Shown: piece by piece, positions 1 to 5,937 of the stretch | Numbering within the stretch: position 1 is the first letter of the stretch | How the letters are laid out: each line of letters begins with the position of its first letter | NCBI GenBank assembly: GCA_021204375.1 | Contig: JAJPZL010000299.1 | Coordinates: 1 to 8,783 of the forward strand | DNA: 8,783 nt | Direction: 5' to 3' | Source: Bacteroides sp. | GTDB lineage: Bacteria > Bacteroidota > Bacteroidia > Bacteroidales > Bacteroidaceae | Notes under the pieces: model-generated | Told to the model about the DNA's origin: nothing | Database searches by the model: none | Seen by the model: only the letters and a program-made list of their open reading frames with translations | Made by a program: the position numbers and the translations under genes

Positions 1-541
1 GGGGAGGGATCATATCGCCGGCACCCTGTGCGCCATATCCCAGTTCGGAAGGAATATAGAGTCTCCATTTGGAACCTTCGGGCATCAGCTGCAAAGCCTC
101 TACCCATCCCGGGATCACCTGGTTCACTCCGAATATGGCAGGCTGGCCGCGTTTTACAGAACTATCAAAAAGGATTCCATCCACCAATATTCCTTCGTAG
201 TGGCATTTTACCTGGTCGGTTGCTTTGGCTTTTTTACCGGTACCTTCGGTAAGGACTTCGTACTGTAGTCCGCTGGGAAGAGTTACGATATTCGGATTTT
301 GTTTGTTGTTTTCCAGGAATGCTTTTCCATCTTCAATATTCTTTGCATTCATGCTTTGTTCCAGTTCTGCAAAGTATTTATTCACAATCTCACGCGCTTC
401 GTTGTGGCTGATCGCGGGTTCGTTCCCGTTCAAAACATCCGATACGGCCTGTGTAAAATCCTGGACTGACAATCCTTTGGCACCCATGCTCAAAAGGTTC
501 TGATCTATACCCAGGTCGATAGCATAACTAAATTTATCCAT
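1..541 (-). CDS. FKBP-type peptidyl-prolyl cis-trans isomerase, 3' end cut by window
   Basis: This is a peptidyl-prolyl cis-trans isomerase that should speed proline isomerisation during protein folding. From the ATG at 541, 180 codons are readable before the window edge. Residues 1 to about 85 form the helical FKBP N-terminal dimerisation-type domain (FSYAIDLG, then charged helices with EAREIVNKYFAEL). Residues about 86-180 form the catalytic FKBP domain. Its expected pocket motifs are visible: CHYEG (113-117), FDSS (125-128), the QVIPGW stretch (141-146) and LGYG (167-170). There is no signal peptide or lipobox, so a cytoplasmic location is inferred, unlike the secreted Mip/FkpA forms. The reading ends at MIPP; from the family I expect only about 14 more residues, closing the final beta strand. 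It is divergent from the sirtuin gene. Family assignment is secure; the physiological client is unknown. Confidence 0.95.
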   Translation of the reverse strand, partial: MDKFSYAIDLGIDQNLLSMGAKGLSVQDFTQAVSDVLNGNEPAISHNEAREIVNKYFAELEQSMNAKNIEDGKAFLENNKQNPNIVTLPSGLQYEVLTEGTGKKAKATDQVKCHYEGILVDGILFDSSVKRGQPAIFGVNQVIPGWVEALQLMPEGSKWRLYIPSELGYGAQGAGDMIPP

Positions 542-569
542 TTTGTAAGTATAATGTATTCACAAGTGG

Positions 570-577
570 CAAAAGTA
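570..577 (-). promoter_or_regulatory. Bacteroidetes-type -7 box for the FKBP gene
   Basis: The minus strand reads TACTTTTG, an exact match to the Bacteroidetes sigma-ABfr -7 consensus TAnnTTTG, 28 nt upstream of the FKBP start codon. No TTTG/TTG element sits at the usual spacing of about 19-21 nt upstream, so the -33 half is weak or absent. It implies a short 5' leader of roughly 20 nt. Confidence 0.5.
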
Positions 578-622
578 CGGGTTTTATTTCAATGTAGCCC
601 TTTCCGATCCTTTAATTTTTCT

Positions 623-630
623 TATTTTTG
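623..630 (+). promoter_or_regulatory. Bacteroidetes-type -7 box for the sirtuin gene
   Basis: The plus strand reads TATTTTTG, an exact match to TAnnTTTG, 27 nt before the ATG at 658. Only a poor -33 counterpart (TTT near 601) is visible. The box supports the start at 658, because the longer in-frame reading from 628 would begin inside the promoter box. Together with the box at 570-577 it makes the 116-bp gap a divergent promoter region. Confidence 0.5.
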
Positions 631-657
631 CGTATATCAGTTAATTATTTGAGATTT

Positions 658-1365
658 ATGAAAAAATTAGTGGTTCTTACAGGGGCAGGTATGAGTGCCG
701 AAAGCGGAATCAGTACCTTTCGGGACAGCGGTGGTTTGTGGGAAAAATACCCGGTAGAACAGGTGGCTACACCGGAGGGATTTGCCAGGAACCCGGCCTT
801 AGTACTGGAGTTCTATAACCAGCGTAGAAAACAGCTATTGGAGGTAGAGCCCAATAAGGGACACCGCTTGTTATGTGAACTGGAAAAGGATTTCGAGGTT
901 CACATCATTACCCAGAATGTAGACGACCTGCATGAGCGGGGAGGAAGCAGCCGGGTGATCCATCTGCACGGTGAACTGGCTAAAGTTTGTTCCAGCCGCG
1001 ATCCGGATGACCCGCGTTATATCCGCACGCTAGCACCGGAAGAGTATGAAATAAGAATGGGAGACCTGGCAGGGGATGGTTCTCAGCTTCGTCCCTATAT
1101 CGTATGGTTCGGTGAAGCGGTTCCTCTGATTGAAAAAGCAGCTAAAATTACCTCTTCCGCAGACATATTTGTGATCATCGGAACTTCTATGAATGTATAT
1201 CCGGCTGCGGGATTATTAAATTATGTTCCTGCAGGGGTACCGGTATTCTTGATCGATCCTAATCCTGTACAGATACAATCCTCTGAAAAGATAGAGGTGA
1301 TTGCCAAAGGGGCTTCGGAAGGGGTGGCAAAATTACGGAAAATATTATCCGAGCGGTACGGTTAA
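658..1365 (+). CDS. cobB: Sirtuin-family NAD-dependent protein deacylase (class III, zinc tetrad absent)
   Basis: A 235-residue Sir2 family enzyme that removes acyl groups from protein lysines using NAD+, giving nicotinamide and O-acyl-ADP-ribose. NAD-binding Rossmann motifs are present: GAGMSAESGI (9-18), FRD (21-23), TQNVDDLH (85-92) and GTS (175-177). The catalytic histidine is H104 in HLHGE. Y53 and R56 form the YxxR pair that in SIRT5-like/class III enzymes favours succinyl- or malonyl-lysine, so desuccinylase activity is likely. Unusually, the whole protein contains only two cysteines (C73 and C111), so the four-cysteine zinc site normally found between the HGE motif and the second half of the Rossmann fold is missing. 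That segment (about 107-145) instead reads as a Pro/Asp/Glu-rich loop. The start at 658 is chosen because a -7 promoter box covers 623-630. The stop overlaps the ribF stop on the other strand. Confidence 0.93.
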   Translation: MKKLVVLTGAGMSAESGISTFRDSGGLWEKYPVEQVATPEGFARNPALVLEFYNQRRKQLLEVEPNKGHRLLCELEKDFEVHIITQNVDDLHERGGSSRVIHLHGELAKVCSSRDPDDPRYIRTLAPEEYEIRMGDLAGDGSQLRPYIVWFGEAVPLIEKAAKITSSADIFVIIGTSMNVYPAAGLLNYVPAGVPVFLIDPNPVQIQSSEKIEVIAKGASEGVAKLRKILSERYG

Positions 1366-2303
1366 AAGAGATCTTCCGGCATTTCCGGTAGATTCTCCCG
1401 TATCTGGCTCTCATCTTTTTGTAGCTGACGGATCAGTTCCTGTACATTCCGGAACCTCTTTTCAGAACGCAGGTGATCCATGAACTGCACCCGGATCTGC
1501 TGGCGGTAAATATCACCGGAAAAGTCCAGAATATGTACCTCTACGGAGGTATGGTTTCCATTATCCAGGGTAGGACGGTGACCGATATTCAGCATTCCCC
1601 GATAGATCTTACCTTCTACCTCTGCATACACGGCATAGACACCGAGAGCCGGGATCAGTTTATCCGGTGAGATGGATCTGAGATTAGCCGTAGGATAACC
1701 GATGGTACGTCCTACTTTGTATCCGTCCACGACTCTTCCTTCGAGGGAATAGGGATAACCCAGACAGCGACCGGCCATAGCTACCTCTCCTTCTGCAAGA
1801 AGAGAGCGTATAACGGAAGAACTGATATTGATCTCCCCGATCTCGTAGGCCTCTTCCTGGTAAATATGCATCCCTATTCCATTTCCTATTTGTACACAGG
1901 TAGAGAAATCGGCTTCCCGATCCTTTCCGAACCGGTGATCGTACCCTAAGAGTAGACCTTTGACCTGGAACCGTTCTTTGAGAAGGAGCATAAACTCCCG
2001 GGCTGTTAATGCGGCCAGCTCCGGAGTAAAATCCAGCATGATACAATAATCTACTCCAGTCTCTGCCAGCAGTTGCAGCTTCTCTTCTCCGGTGGTAAGG
2101 AGTTGCGGCTGGTAGTCGCTCCGGATCACCTTACGGGGATGGACCGGAAAAGTGATCACCATAGAAGCGACCTCTTCCTGACGGGATTTCCGGAGAACCT
2201 GATCAATCAGGTACCGGTGTCCCCGATGGACCCCGTCAAAAAATCCCACTGAGGCTACACTGGCCGGTAAAAGAGTATCAGGTATATTATAGAGGATCTG
2301 CAT
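1362..2303 (-). CDS. ribF: Bifunctional riboflavin kinase / FAD synthetase (FMN adenylyltransferase)
   Basis: A 313-residue enzyme converting riboflavin to FMN (kinase, C-terminal) and FMN to FAD (adenylyltransferase, N-terminal) in the cytoplasm. The N-terminal nucleotidyltransferase half shows GFFDGVHRGH (20-29) with the HxGH signature, GYDHRFGKDREADF (120-133) and SSSVIRSLL (161-169), the family's SSTxIR element. The C-terminal flavokinase half shows GYPTANL (202-208), the GVYAV strand (221-225) and E255 in SVEVHI, the likely catalytic base. Length is typical for bacterial RibF (about 300-315). The start at 2303 is preferred. It lies 7 nt after the upstream HAD gene's stop and begins the usual N-terminal strand, whereas a longer in-frame reading to 2516 lacks homology and overlaps the HAD gene. 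It is the last gene of the ATPase-HAD-ribF operon, and its TAA lies within the convergent sirtuin gene's stop region. Confidence 0.96.
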   Translation of the reverse strand: MQILYNIPDTLLPASVASVGFFDGVHRGHRYLIDQVLRKSRQEEVASMVITFPVHPRKVIRSDYQPQLLTTGEEKLQLLAETGVDYCIMLDFTPELAALTAREFMLLLKERFQVKGLLLGYDHRFGKDREADFSTCVQIGNGIGMHIYQEEAYEIGEINISSSVIRSLLAEGEVAMAGRCLGYPYSLEGRVVDGYKVGRTIGYPTANLRSISPDKLIPALGVYAVYAEVEGKIYRGMLNIGHRPTLDNGNHTSVEVHILDFSGDIYRQQIRVQFMDHLRSEKRFRNVQELIRQLQKDESQIRENLPEMPEDLF

Positions 2304-2310
2304 AGGATAA

Positions 2311-2928
2311 TTATCTGAAAATATGGCTCCAGTCTTCCTTTGGAGCGGGAGTATAGGTAGAGAGACCGAGCAGCCGGGCCGTCCGGCAGTTCTCCGGCGA
2401 ATCGTCGATAAAGAGCGTCTCTTCCGGTAAAAGTCCTGCATCTTCAAGCACCCACTCAAAGATCTCTTTTCCGGGTTTGGCACATCTCCTTTCAAAAGAG
2501 AGATAAACTTTTTCAAAAAAGTCTTTTACCGTAAATCCTTTATAGTTGAAACAGTTCTCGCAGGCCCAGTTCCAGTGAGTTATATTGGTGTTGCTAAGCA
2601 GGTAAACCATATAGTGTTCCCGCAGATGAAGCAAAAGATCCAGCTTGTAAGAAGGCATCTCTACCAGAAAGGTATTCCAGGCATAATCTAATTGCTCGTC
2701 GGTCAGTTCCCGGTCGGTAAAGTGCCTGAGTTCATCCCGGAAATCATCCGGAGCGATCTTTCCCTTTTCATAATCCATAAAGATACCATGCTGCCGGAAG
2801 GGAGTAATGAGGGATTCAAACTCCTTTAACCCGAGTTTCTTAAAATTCTCTACACACCGGGTAGGATACAGGTCAAGCAGGACACCCCCCAGGTCAATGA
2901 TCAGATTTTTAATGTTACCTGCTATCAT
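2311..2928 (-). CDS. HAD-superfamily subfamily IA phosphatase-like hydrolase
   Basis: A 205-residue haloacid-dehalogenase-type hydrolase, probably a small-molecule phosphatase in the cytoplasm. Motif I is IIDLGGVLLD (10-19), with nucleophile D12. The usual second Asp of DxD is Gly14, which is normal for the YihX-like branch (DLGNV/DLGGV). Motif II is S112 in LLSNTN, motif III is K151 in CAKPGKEIF, and motif IV is D175-D176 in FIDDSPEN. Residues about 20-95 form the alpha-helical cap typical of C1-cap IA members. The start follows the ATPase stop by only 2 nt, and ribF starts 7 nt after its own stop, so translation is probably coupled. Substrate cannot be read from the sequence. The YihX relationship suggests a sugar phosphate; the ribF linkage suggests a flavin or ribityl intermediate. 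Neither is proven. Confidence 0.9.
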   Translation of the reverse strand: MIAGNIKNLIIDLGGVLLDLYPTRCVENFKKLGLKEFESLITPFRQHGIFMDYEKGKIAPDDFRDELRHFTDRELTDEQLDYAWNTFLVEMPSYKLDLLLHLREHYMVYLLSNTNITHWNWACENCFNYKGFTVKDFFEKVYLSFERRCAKPGKEIFEWVLEDAGLLPEETLFIDDSPENCRTARLLGLSTYTPAPKEDWSHIFR

Positions 2929-2930
2929 AT

Positions 2931-5579
2931 TTATTTACCTGTTAGTCTTTGAATGAAACGAACTACTTCCCCTCCCCACAATACCAGTGAGGTGGTACTT
3001 ATAATGAGAAGCCAGGTATGAAGAGTTAGGGGAACAGTACGGAATACGGCTCCTCCAAACTGTACGATCAGGTATTGTCCTACTAGGATGATCGCGGCCA
3101 CCAGTAAGGTGCCGTAAGAAGCCGCCAACCCCCGGAAGGCCGAACCGGTAGTACCAAATACCCGGGCATTGAAAAGATTCCAGAACTGCAACATAACAAA
3201 GACCATAAAGAAGAAGGTCAATCGGTAGAGGCTAACCCCTTCACTGCTATGGTTATAGTGCCAGAGTAGTCCCAGCAGGATGCTTATAAAGATAAAGCCT
3301 GTGACCAGAATATTCCACATCATACGGGGTGAGATAATGAAATCAGTGCTTTTACGGGGTTTCTCTTTCATAACACTCGCAGAAGGTGGAATAGAGGCAA
3401 GGGCCATAGCGGCAAATGTATCCATGATCAGATTGACCCAAAGCATCTGGGTTACCGTAAGAGGTAATTCCGTACCCATAAAAGCGCCGATCAGTACGAT
3501 CAACAGTGCAACCAGGTTGATAGTAAGCTGAAAGACTATAAATCGTTGTATGTTTTTATAAAGGGAACGTCCCCACATCACAGCAGTGTCAATACTGTTA
3601 AAGGAGTCGTCCAGCAGGGTAATATCACTGGCCTCTTTGGCAACCGCTGTTCCTGAGCCCATACTGAGTCCTACCTGAGCCCGGTTCAAGGCAGTGGCGT
3701 CGTTGGTGCCATCTCCGGTAACGGCTACCACTGCACCTCTCTCCTGAAGCAGTTGCACCAGGCGCTGTTTATCACCGGGGCGGGCACGCGACATGATCTT
3801 CAGGGAACCGACCCGTTCCAATGCCTCTTCATCCGTAAGACCCTCAAAATCAGATCCTGTGATTCGGTTCTCCCTGGTATCTGTTCTCGGGTCCCAGAGT
3901 CCGATCTGCCGGGCTATCTCCGTAGCCGTAGCCGGTGTATCTCCGGTTATGATCTTTATATCAATACCGGCATCCCGGCATCGGGTAACCGCATCGGGTA
4001 CATCCGGGCGGATCGGATCTGAAATAGCGACTACTCCCATACAGGTCAATCCTCCTTCCGCAACCAGCTCTTCACACCCTGCTCCGGTCTTCTCTTCCGG
4101 AACCACTTTCCAGGCAAACGCCAGCGTTCGCATGGCTTTCTGCTGATAGGCTAAAAGTTGCTCTTCAAGCTGTTGGATATCCACCGGAGCCTCCTTCTCT
4201 TCTGTGCCTGTAAAAAGCAAGCACTTATCAAATATGATCTCGGGAGCACCTTTTACATACAGAATATTTTTTCCAGAACATGCTTCTGAACGGACCAGAG
4301 TAGCCATATATTTACGCTCGGTAGAAAAAGGAAGCTGATCCATGATCTTTATTTTCCTGCGTATCTCCTCATAATGGAATTGCCGGTCTCTGAGCCAGAG
4401 TAAAAGAGCTACCTCCGTAGGATTTCCTACTCCTTTGACTGTTTCTCCGGAACTATCTTCCAGAAATGCAGTAGTATTAACACTGATAGCCTCCGGCACC
4501 AGATCCTGAACAGGCAGGATCGCTTCCGCTACCTGCATCCGGTTTTGAGTAAGGGTACCGGTCTTATCCGTACATATTACTGTAATAGCCCCCATGGTTT
4601 CGCAGGCATGCATTTTACGTACCAGGTTATTGGTGGCCAGCATACGCCGCATATTGAGTGCCAGGCTCAGGGTTACACTCATAGGAAGCCCCTCGGGAAC
4701 AACCACCACGATCAGGGTAACGGCCATCATAAAGTACTTTAGTAAAATCCGTACTACCGGTAGCAGTTGATTCCAGCCGGTTATTCCATACAGCGAAAAA
4801 TAGGTATAAAGATCTCTGGCTGTAAAAACAATAAAGGTAGCCACGGCAACAGTAAAACCGACTTTACCGATCAGGTCCGCTAGTTTATCCAACTGTTTAT
4901 TCAAAGGCGTGGGCTCTTCTATCCGCTCCGTAGCGAGTATAGCCACTTTACCGATCTCAGTACGATCTCCTACCTGCAGAACACGCATAACTCCGTATCC
5001 ATCGGCTACCGTTGTTCCCCGCATGACCCGATCCGAAGGATATGTAGCCTCCGGATCAGCTTTTGCGGCATCTGCACTCTTTTCAACCAGCGGTTCACCG
5101 GTAAGAGCAGATTCATTTACCTGCAGGGAAACAGCATACAATAACTCTCCGTCCGCAGGAATCTCTTCGCCGGTATCCAGCAGAACCACATCTCCTACCA
5201 CCACCTCTTTCCGGGGGATCTCCGTTACTTTTCCATTCCTCCGCACCTTTACCGGTGACTTTTCTCCTTCGGCATTCAACAGATCAAATTTCTTCCCTGC
5301 ATCGTATTCAAAATAGAATCCGATACCGGTAGCCAGCAGGATAGCACAAATAATACCTATGGTCTCGGCAAACTCTTTTTCGATAAAAGATATGATCAGC
5401 GAAAGAAAAGCAGCTACCAAAAGAATGCGGATAATAGGATCCTGGAACTTCTCCAGATAGAGCTTCCACACAGAGGGTCTGCGCGGAGGGGTGAGCTGAT
5501 TGACACCGTATAGTTCCCTGCTCTTTAAAACTTCTTCCCGGGTTAGTCCCGAGTATATCTCCTGGTTAGTTGCATTCAT
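2931..5579 (-). CDS. Calcium-translocating P-type ATPase, PMCA type (P2B)
   Basis: An 882-residue inner-membrane ATPase that probably exports Ca2+ from the cytoplasm. The N-terminal cation-ATPase domain covers about 1-60, with TM1-2 at about 48-92. The actuator domain carries TGEP (160-163), keeping the dephosphorylation Glu162. TM3-4 (about 238-300) ends in VVVVPEGLPMS, with E296 the likely M4 ion ligand. The phosphorylation site is D338 in CTDKTGTLT. The nucleotide-binding domain holds KGAPE (443-447), and TGDT (545-548) and TGDGTNDA (621-628) are in the P domain. TM5-10 runs from about 678 to the end. M6 reads QMLWVNLIMDT with N716 and D720, the plasma-membrane-type pattern (one Ca2+ site) rather than the SERCA pattern. 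No calmodulin-binding C-terminal tail is present; the chain stops soon after TM10. It is the first gene of the operon with the HAD hydrolase and ribF. Cation specificity is inferred from family. Confidence 0.95.
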   Translation of the reverse strand: MNATNQEIYSGLTREEVLKSRELYGVNQLTPPRRPSVWKLYLEKFQDPIIRILLVAAFLSLIISFIEKEFAETIGIICAILLATGIGFYFEYDAGKKFDLLNAEGEKSPVKVRRNGKVTEIPRKEVVVGDVVLLDTGEEIPADGELLYAVSLQVNESALTGEPLVEKSADAAKADPEATYPSDRVMRGTTVADGYGVMRVLQVGDRTEIGKVAILATERIEEPTPLNKQLDKLADLIGKVGFTVAVATFIVFTARDLYTYFSLYGITGWNQLLPVVRILLKYFMMAVTLIVVVVPEGLPMSVTLSLALNMRRMLATNNLVRKMHACETMGAITVICTDKTGTLTQNRMQVAEAILPVQDLVPEAISVNTTAFLEDSSGETVKGVGNPTEVALLLWLRDRQFHYEEIRRKIKIMDQLPFSTERKYMATLVRSEACSGKNILYVKGAPEIIFDKCLLFTGTEEKEAPVDIQQLEEQLLAYQQKAMRTLAFAWKVVPEEKTGAGCEELVAEGGLTCMGVVAISDPIRPDVPDAVTRCRDAGIDIKIITGDTPATATEIARQIGLWDPRTDTRENRITGSDFEGLTDEEALERVGSLKIMSRARPGDKQRLVQLLQERGAVVAVTGDGTNDATALNRAQVGLSMGSGTAVAKEASDITLLDDSFNSIDTAVMWGRSLYKNIQRFIVFQLTINLVALLIVLIGAFMGTELPLTVTQMLWVNLIMDTFAAMALASIPPSASVMKEKPRKSTDFIISPRMMWNILVTGFIFISILLGLLWHYNHSSEGVSLYRLTFFFMVFVMLQFWNLFNARVFGTTGSAFRGLAASYGTLLVAAIILVGQYLIVQFGGAVFRTVPLTLHTWLLIISTTSLVLWGGEVVRFIQRLTGK

Positions 5580-5603
5580 GCAATACGATCGTTATGAATG
5601 CTA

Positions 5604-5611
5604 CAAAAATA
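5604..5611 (-). promoter_or_regulatory. Bacteroidetes-type -7 box for the ATPase-HAD-ribF operon
   Basis: The minus strand reads TATTTTTG, an exact TAnnTTTG match, 24 nt upstream of the ATPase start codon at 5579. No good TTG/TTTG element lies 19-21 nt further upstream, so the assignment rests on the -7 box and its position. Transcription from here would give a leader of under 25 nt and would bypass the hairpins at 5680-5784. Confidence 0.45.
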
Positions 5612-5671
5612 CAATATAAAATTTTGTGGTGATGTATATTAAAAAGAATTATGGCAACTACCTGCCGGAAA

Positions 5672-5717
5672 TAAATTAAAAAGAGTTCCTAAAACCACCA
5701 GGGTCTTGAAACTCTTT
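5672..5717 (-). terminator. Candidate intrinsic terminator upstream of the calcium ATPase operon
   Basis: On the minus strand AAAGAGTT (5717-5710) can pair perfectly with AACTCTTT (5687-5680). The 22-nt loop contains a further possible CCT/AGG pairing. The 3' arm runs directly into a T-rich tail (TTTTTAATTT). On the plus strand the hairpin is followed by CCGG with no T-run, so the minus orientation is the sensible one. The stem is short and AT-rich, so strength is uncertain. Confidence 0.5.
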
Positions 5718-5787
5718 CCGGATGCATATATTTAAAAAACAGCAAATTTCTTCAAAGAGCATACGTTCTATCCGAAGAATTTTGTAG
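5675..5787 (-). ncRNA. Candidate small RNA or attenuated leader between secDF and the calcium ATPase
   Basis: No known RNA family is recognised; this is a structural proposal. Reading the minus strand, a promoter-like pair (TTG at 5821-5819, 20 nt spacer, TACATTCG at 5798-5791) is followed by an 11-bp hairpin. Its arms are 5784-5774 and 5753-5743, with one A-A mismatch and a 20-nt loop. Then come a 25-nt linker and the terminator-like hairpin at 5717-5680 with its T-rich tail. If transcription starts just after the -7 box, the product is about 110 nt and nearly all hairpin. The loop of the first hairpin holds CTCTTT, which could instead pair with AAAGAG of the terminator's first arm, as in an antiterminator or kissing contact. 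The insulating terminator at 5886-5916 makes simple read-through from secDF unlikely. The -7 box has one mismatch to consensus. Confidence 0.3.
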
Positions 5788-5790
5788 CTG

Positions 5791-5821
5791 CGAATGTAAG
5801 GACAAATGTTAGGAAGTGCAA
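5791..5821 (-). promoter_or_regulatory. Possible promoter for the candidate small RNA
   Basis: The minus strand has TTG (5821-5819) and TACATTCG (5798-5791) separated by 20 nt. This matches the spacing of Bacteroidetes promoters (TTTG/TTG, about 19-21 nt, TAnnTTTG) with one mismatch in the -7 box (TTCG for TTTG). The predicted start falls at the foot of the hairpin beginning at 5784. Short degenerate motifs like this arise by chance in AT-rich DNA, so the call is weak alone. Confidence 0.3.
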
Positions 5822-5885
5822 GTTTTAGAGCCATTAAAACAAATCTTTCTTTTTCACCCGTTTAATTGGGATCAGGCCAATAAAA

Positions 5886-5916
5886 CAAAAGGTGTCCGCA
5901 GAGAGGACACCTTTTG
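5886..5916 (-). terminator. Strong intrinsic terminator of secDF
   Basis: A perfect 12-bp inverted repeat (arms 5886-5897 and 5905-5916, core GGTGTCC/GGACACC flanked by A4/T4) encloses a 7-nt loop. It begins 21 nt downstream of the secDF stop. On the minus strand the second arm ends in CCTTTTG and continues TTTTATT, giving an interrupted T tract. The flanking A and T runs make it nearly symmetric, so it could also stop transcription from the other direction, though no gene is seen there to need it. Confidence 0.85.
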
Positions 5917-5937
5917 ACAAGCGTATACAATTATAAA

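Noticed and set aside
1..503. Plus-strand reading frames opposite the FKBP gene (28-252 and 225-503)
   Set aside because: The minus-strand FKBP translation is continuous with all family motifs; the plus-strand products show no recognisable feature.
628..657. Longer sirtuin start at 628
   Set aside because: It begins inside the TATTTTTG promoter box and adds ten residues not typical of the family; the ATG at 658 directly precedes the first beta strand of the NAD fold.
1684..2046. A 120-codon minus-strand frame inside ribF
   Set aside because: It lies in a different frame on the same strand as ribF, its Arg/Ser/Gly-rich product is typical of frame-shifted coding DNA, and ribF motifs are continuous across it, so no frameshift is implied.
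2304..2516. N-terminal extension of ribF by 71 codons
   Set aside because: The extension overlaps the HAD gene in another frame, has no RibF similarity, and the Met at 2303 begins the normal nucleotidyltransferase fold right after the HAD stop.
2893..2895. Loss of the second Asp in HAD motif I (DLGGV)
   Set aside because: This looks like an active-site defect against the DxD consensus, but DLGNV/DLGGV is normal in the YihX-like subfamily and the remaining catalytic residues are intact.
5094..5105. TGEP instead of TGES in the ATPase actuator domain
   Set aside because: The functional Glu is kept, and Pro at this position occurs in other P-type ATPases such as copper transporters, so it is not evidence of inactivity.
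4909..5316. A 135-codon plus-strand reading frame opposite the calcium ATPase actuator domain
   Set aside because: It is a shadow of the coding strand: Ser/Thr/Pro-rich low-information sequence, no domain, no promoter or ribosome site, and the ATPase fully explains the region.
5676..5834. A 52-codon minus-strand reading frame starting at 5834, in the secDF-ATPase gap
   Set aside because: Its last codons and stop lie inside the terminator-like hairpin and T-tail, there is no clear ribosome binding site, the product (Cys- and Ile-rich, no motif) resembles nothing I know, and the region reads better as structured RNA.
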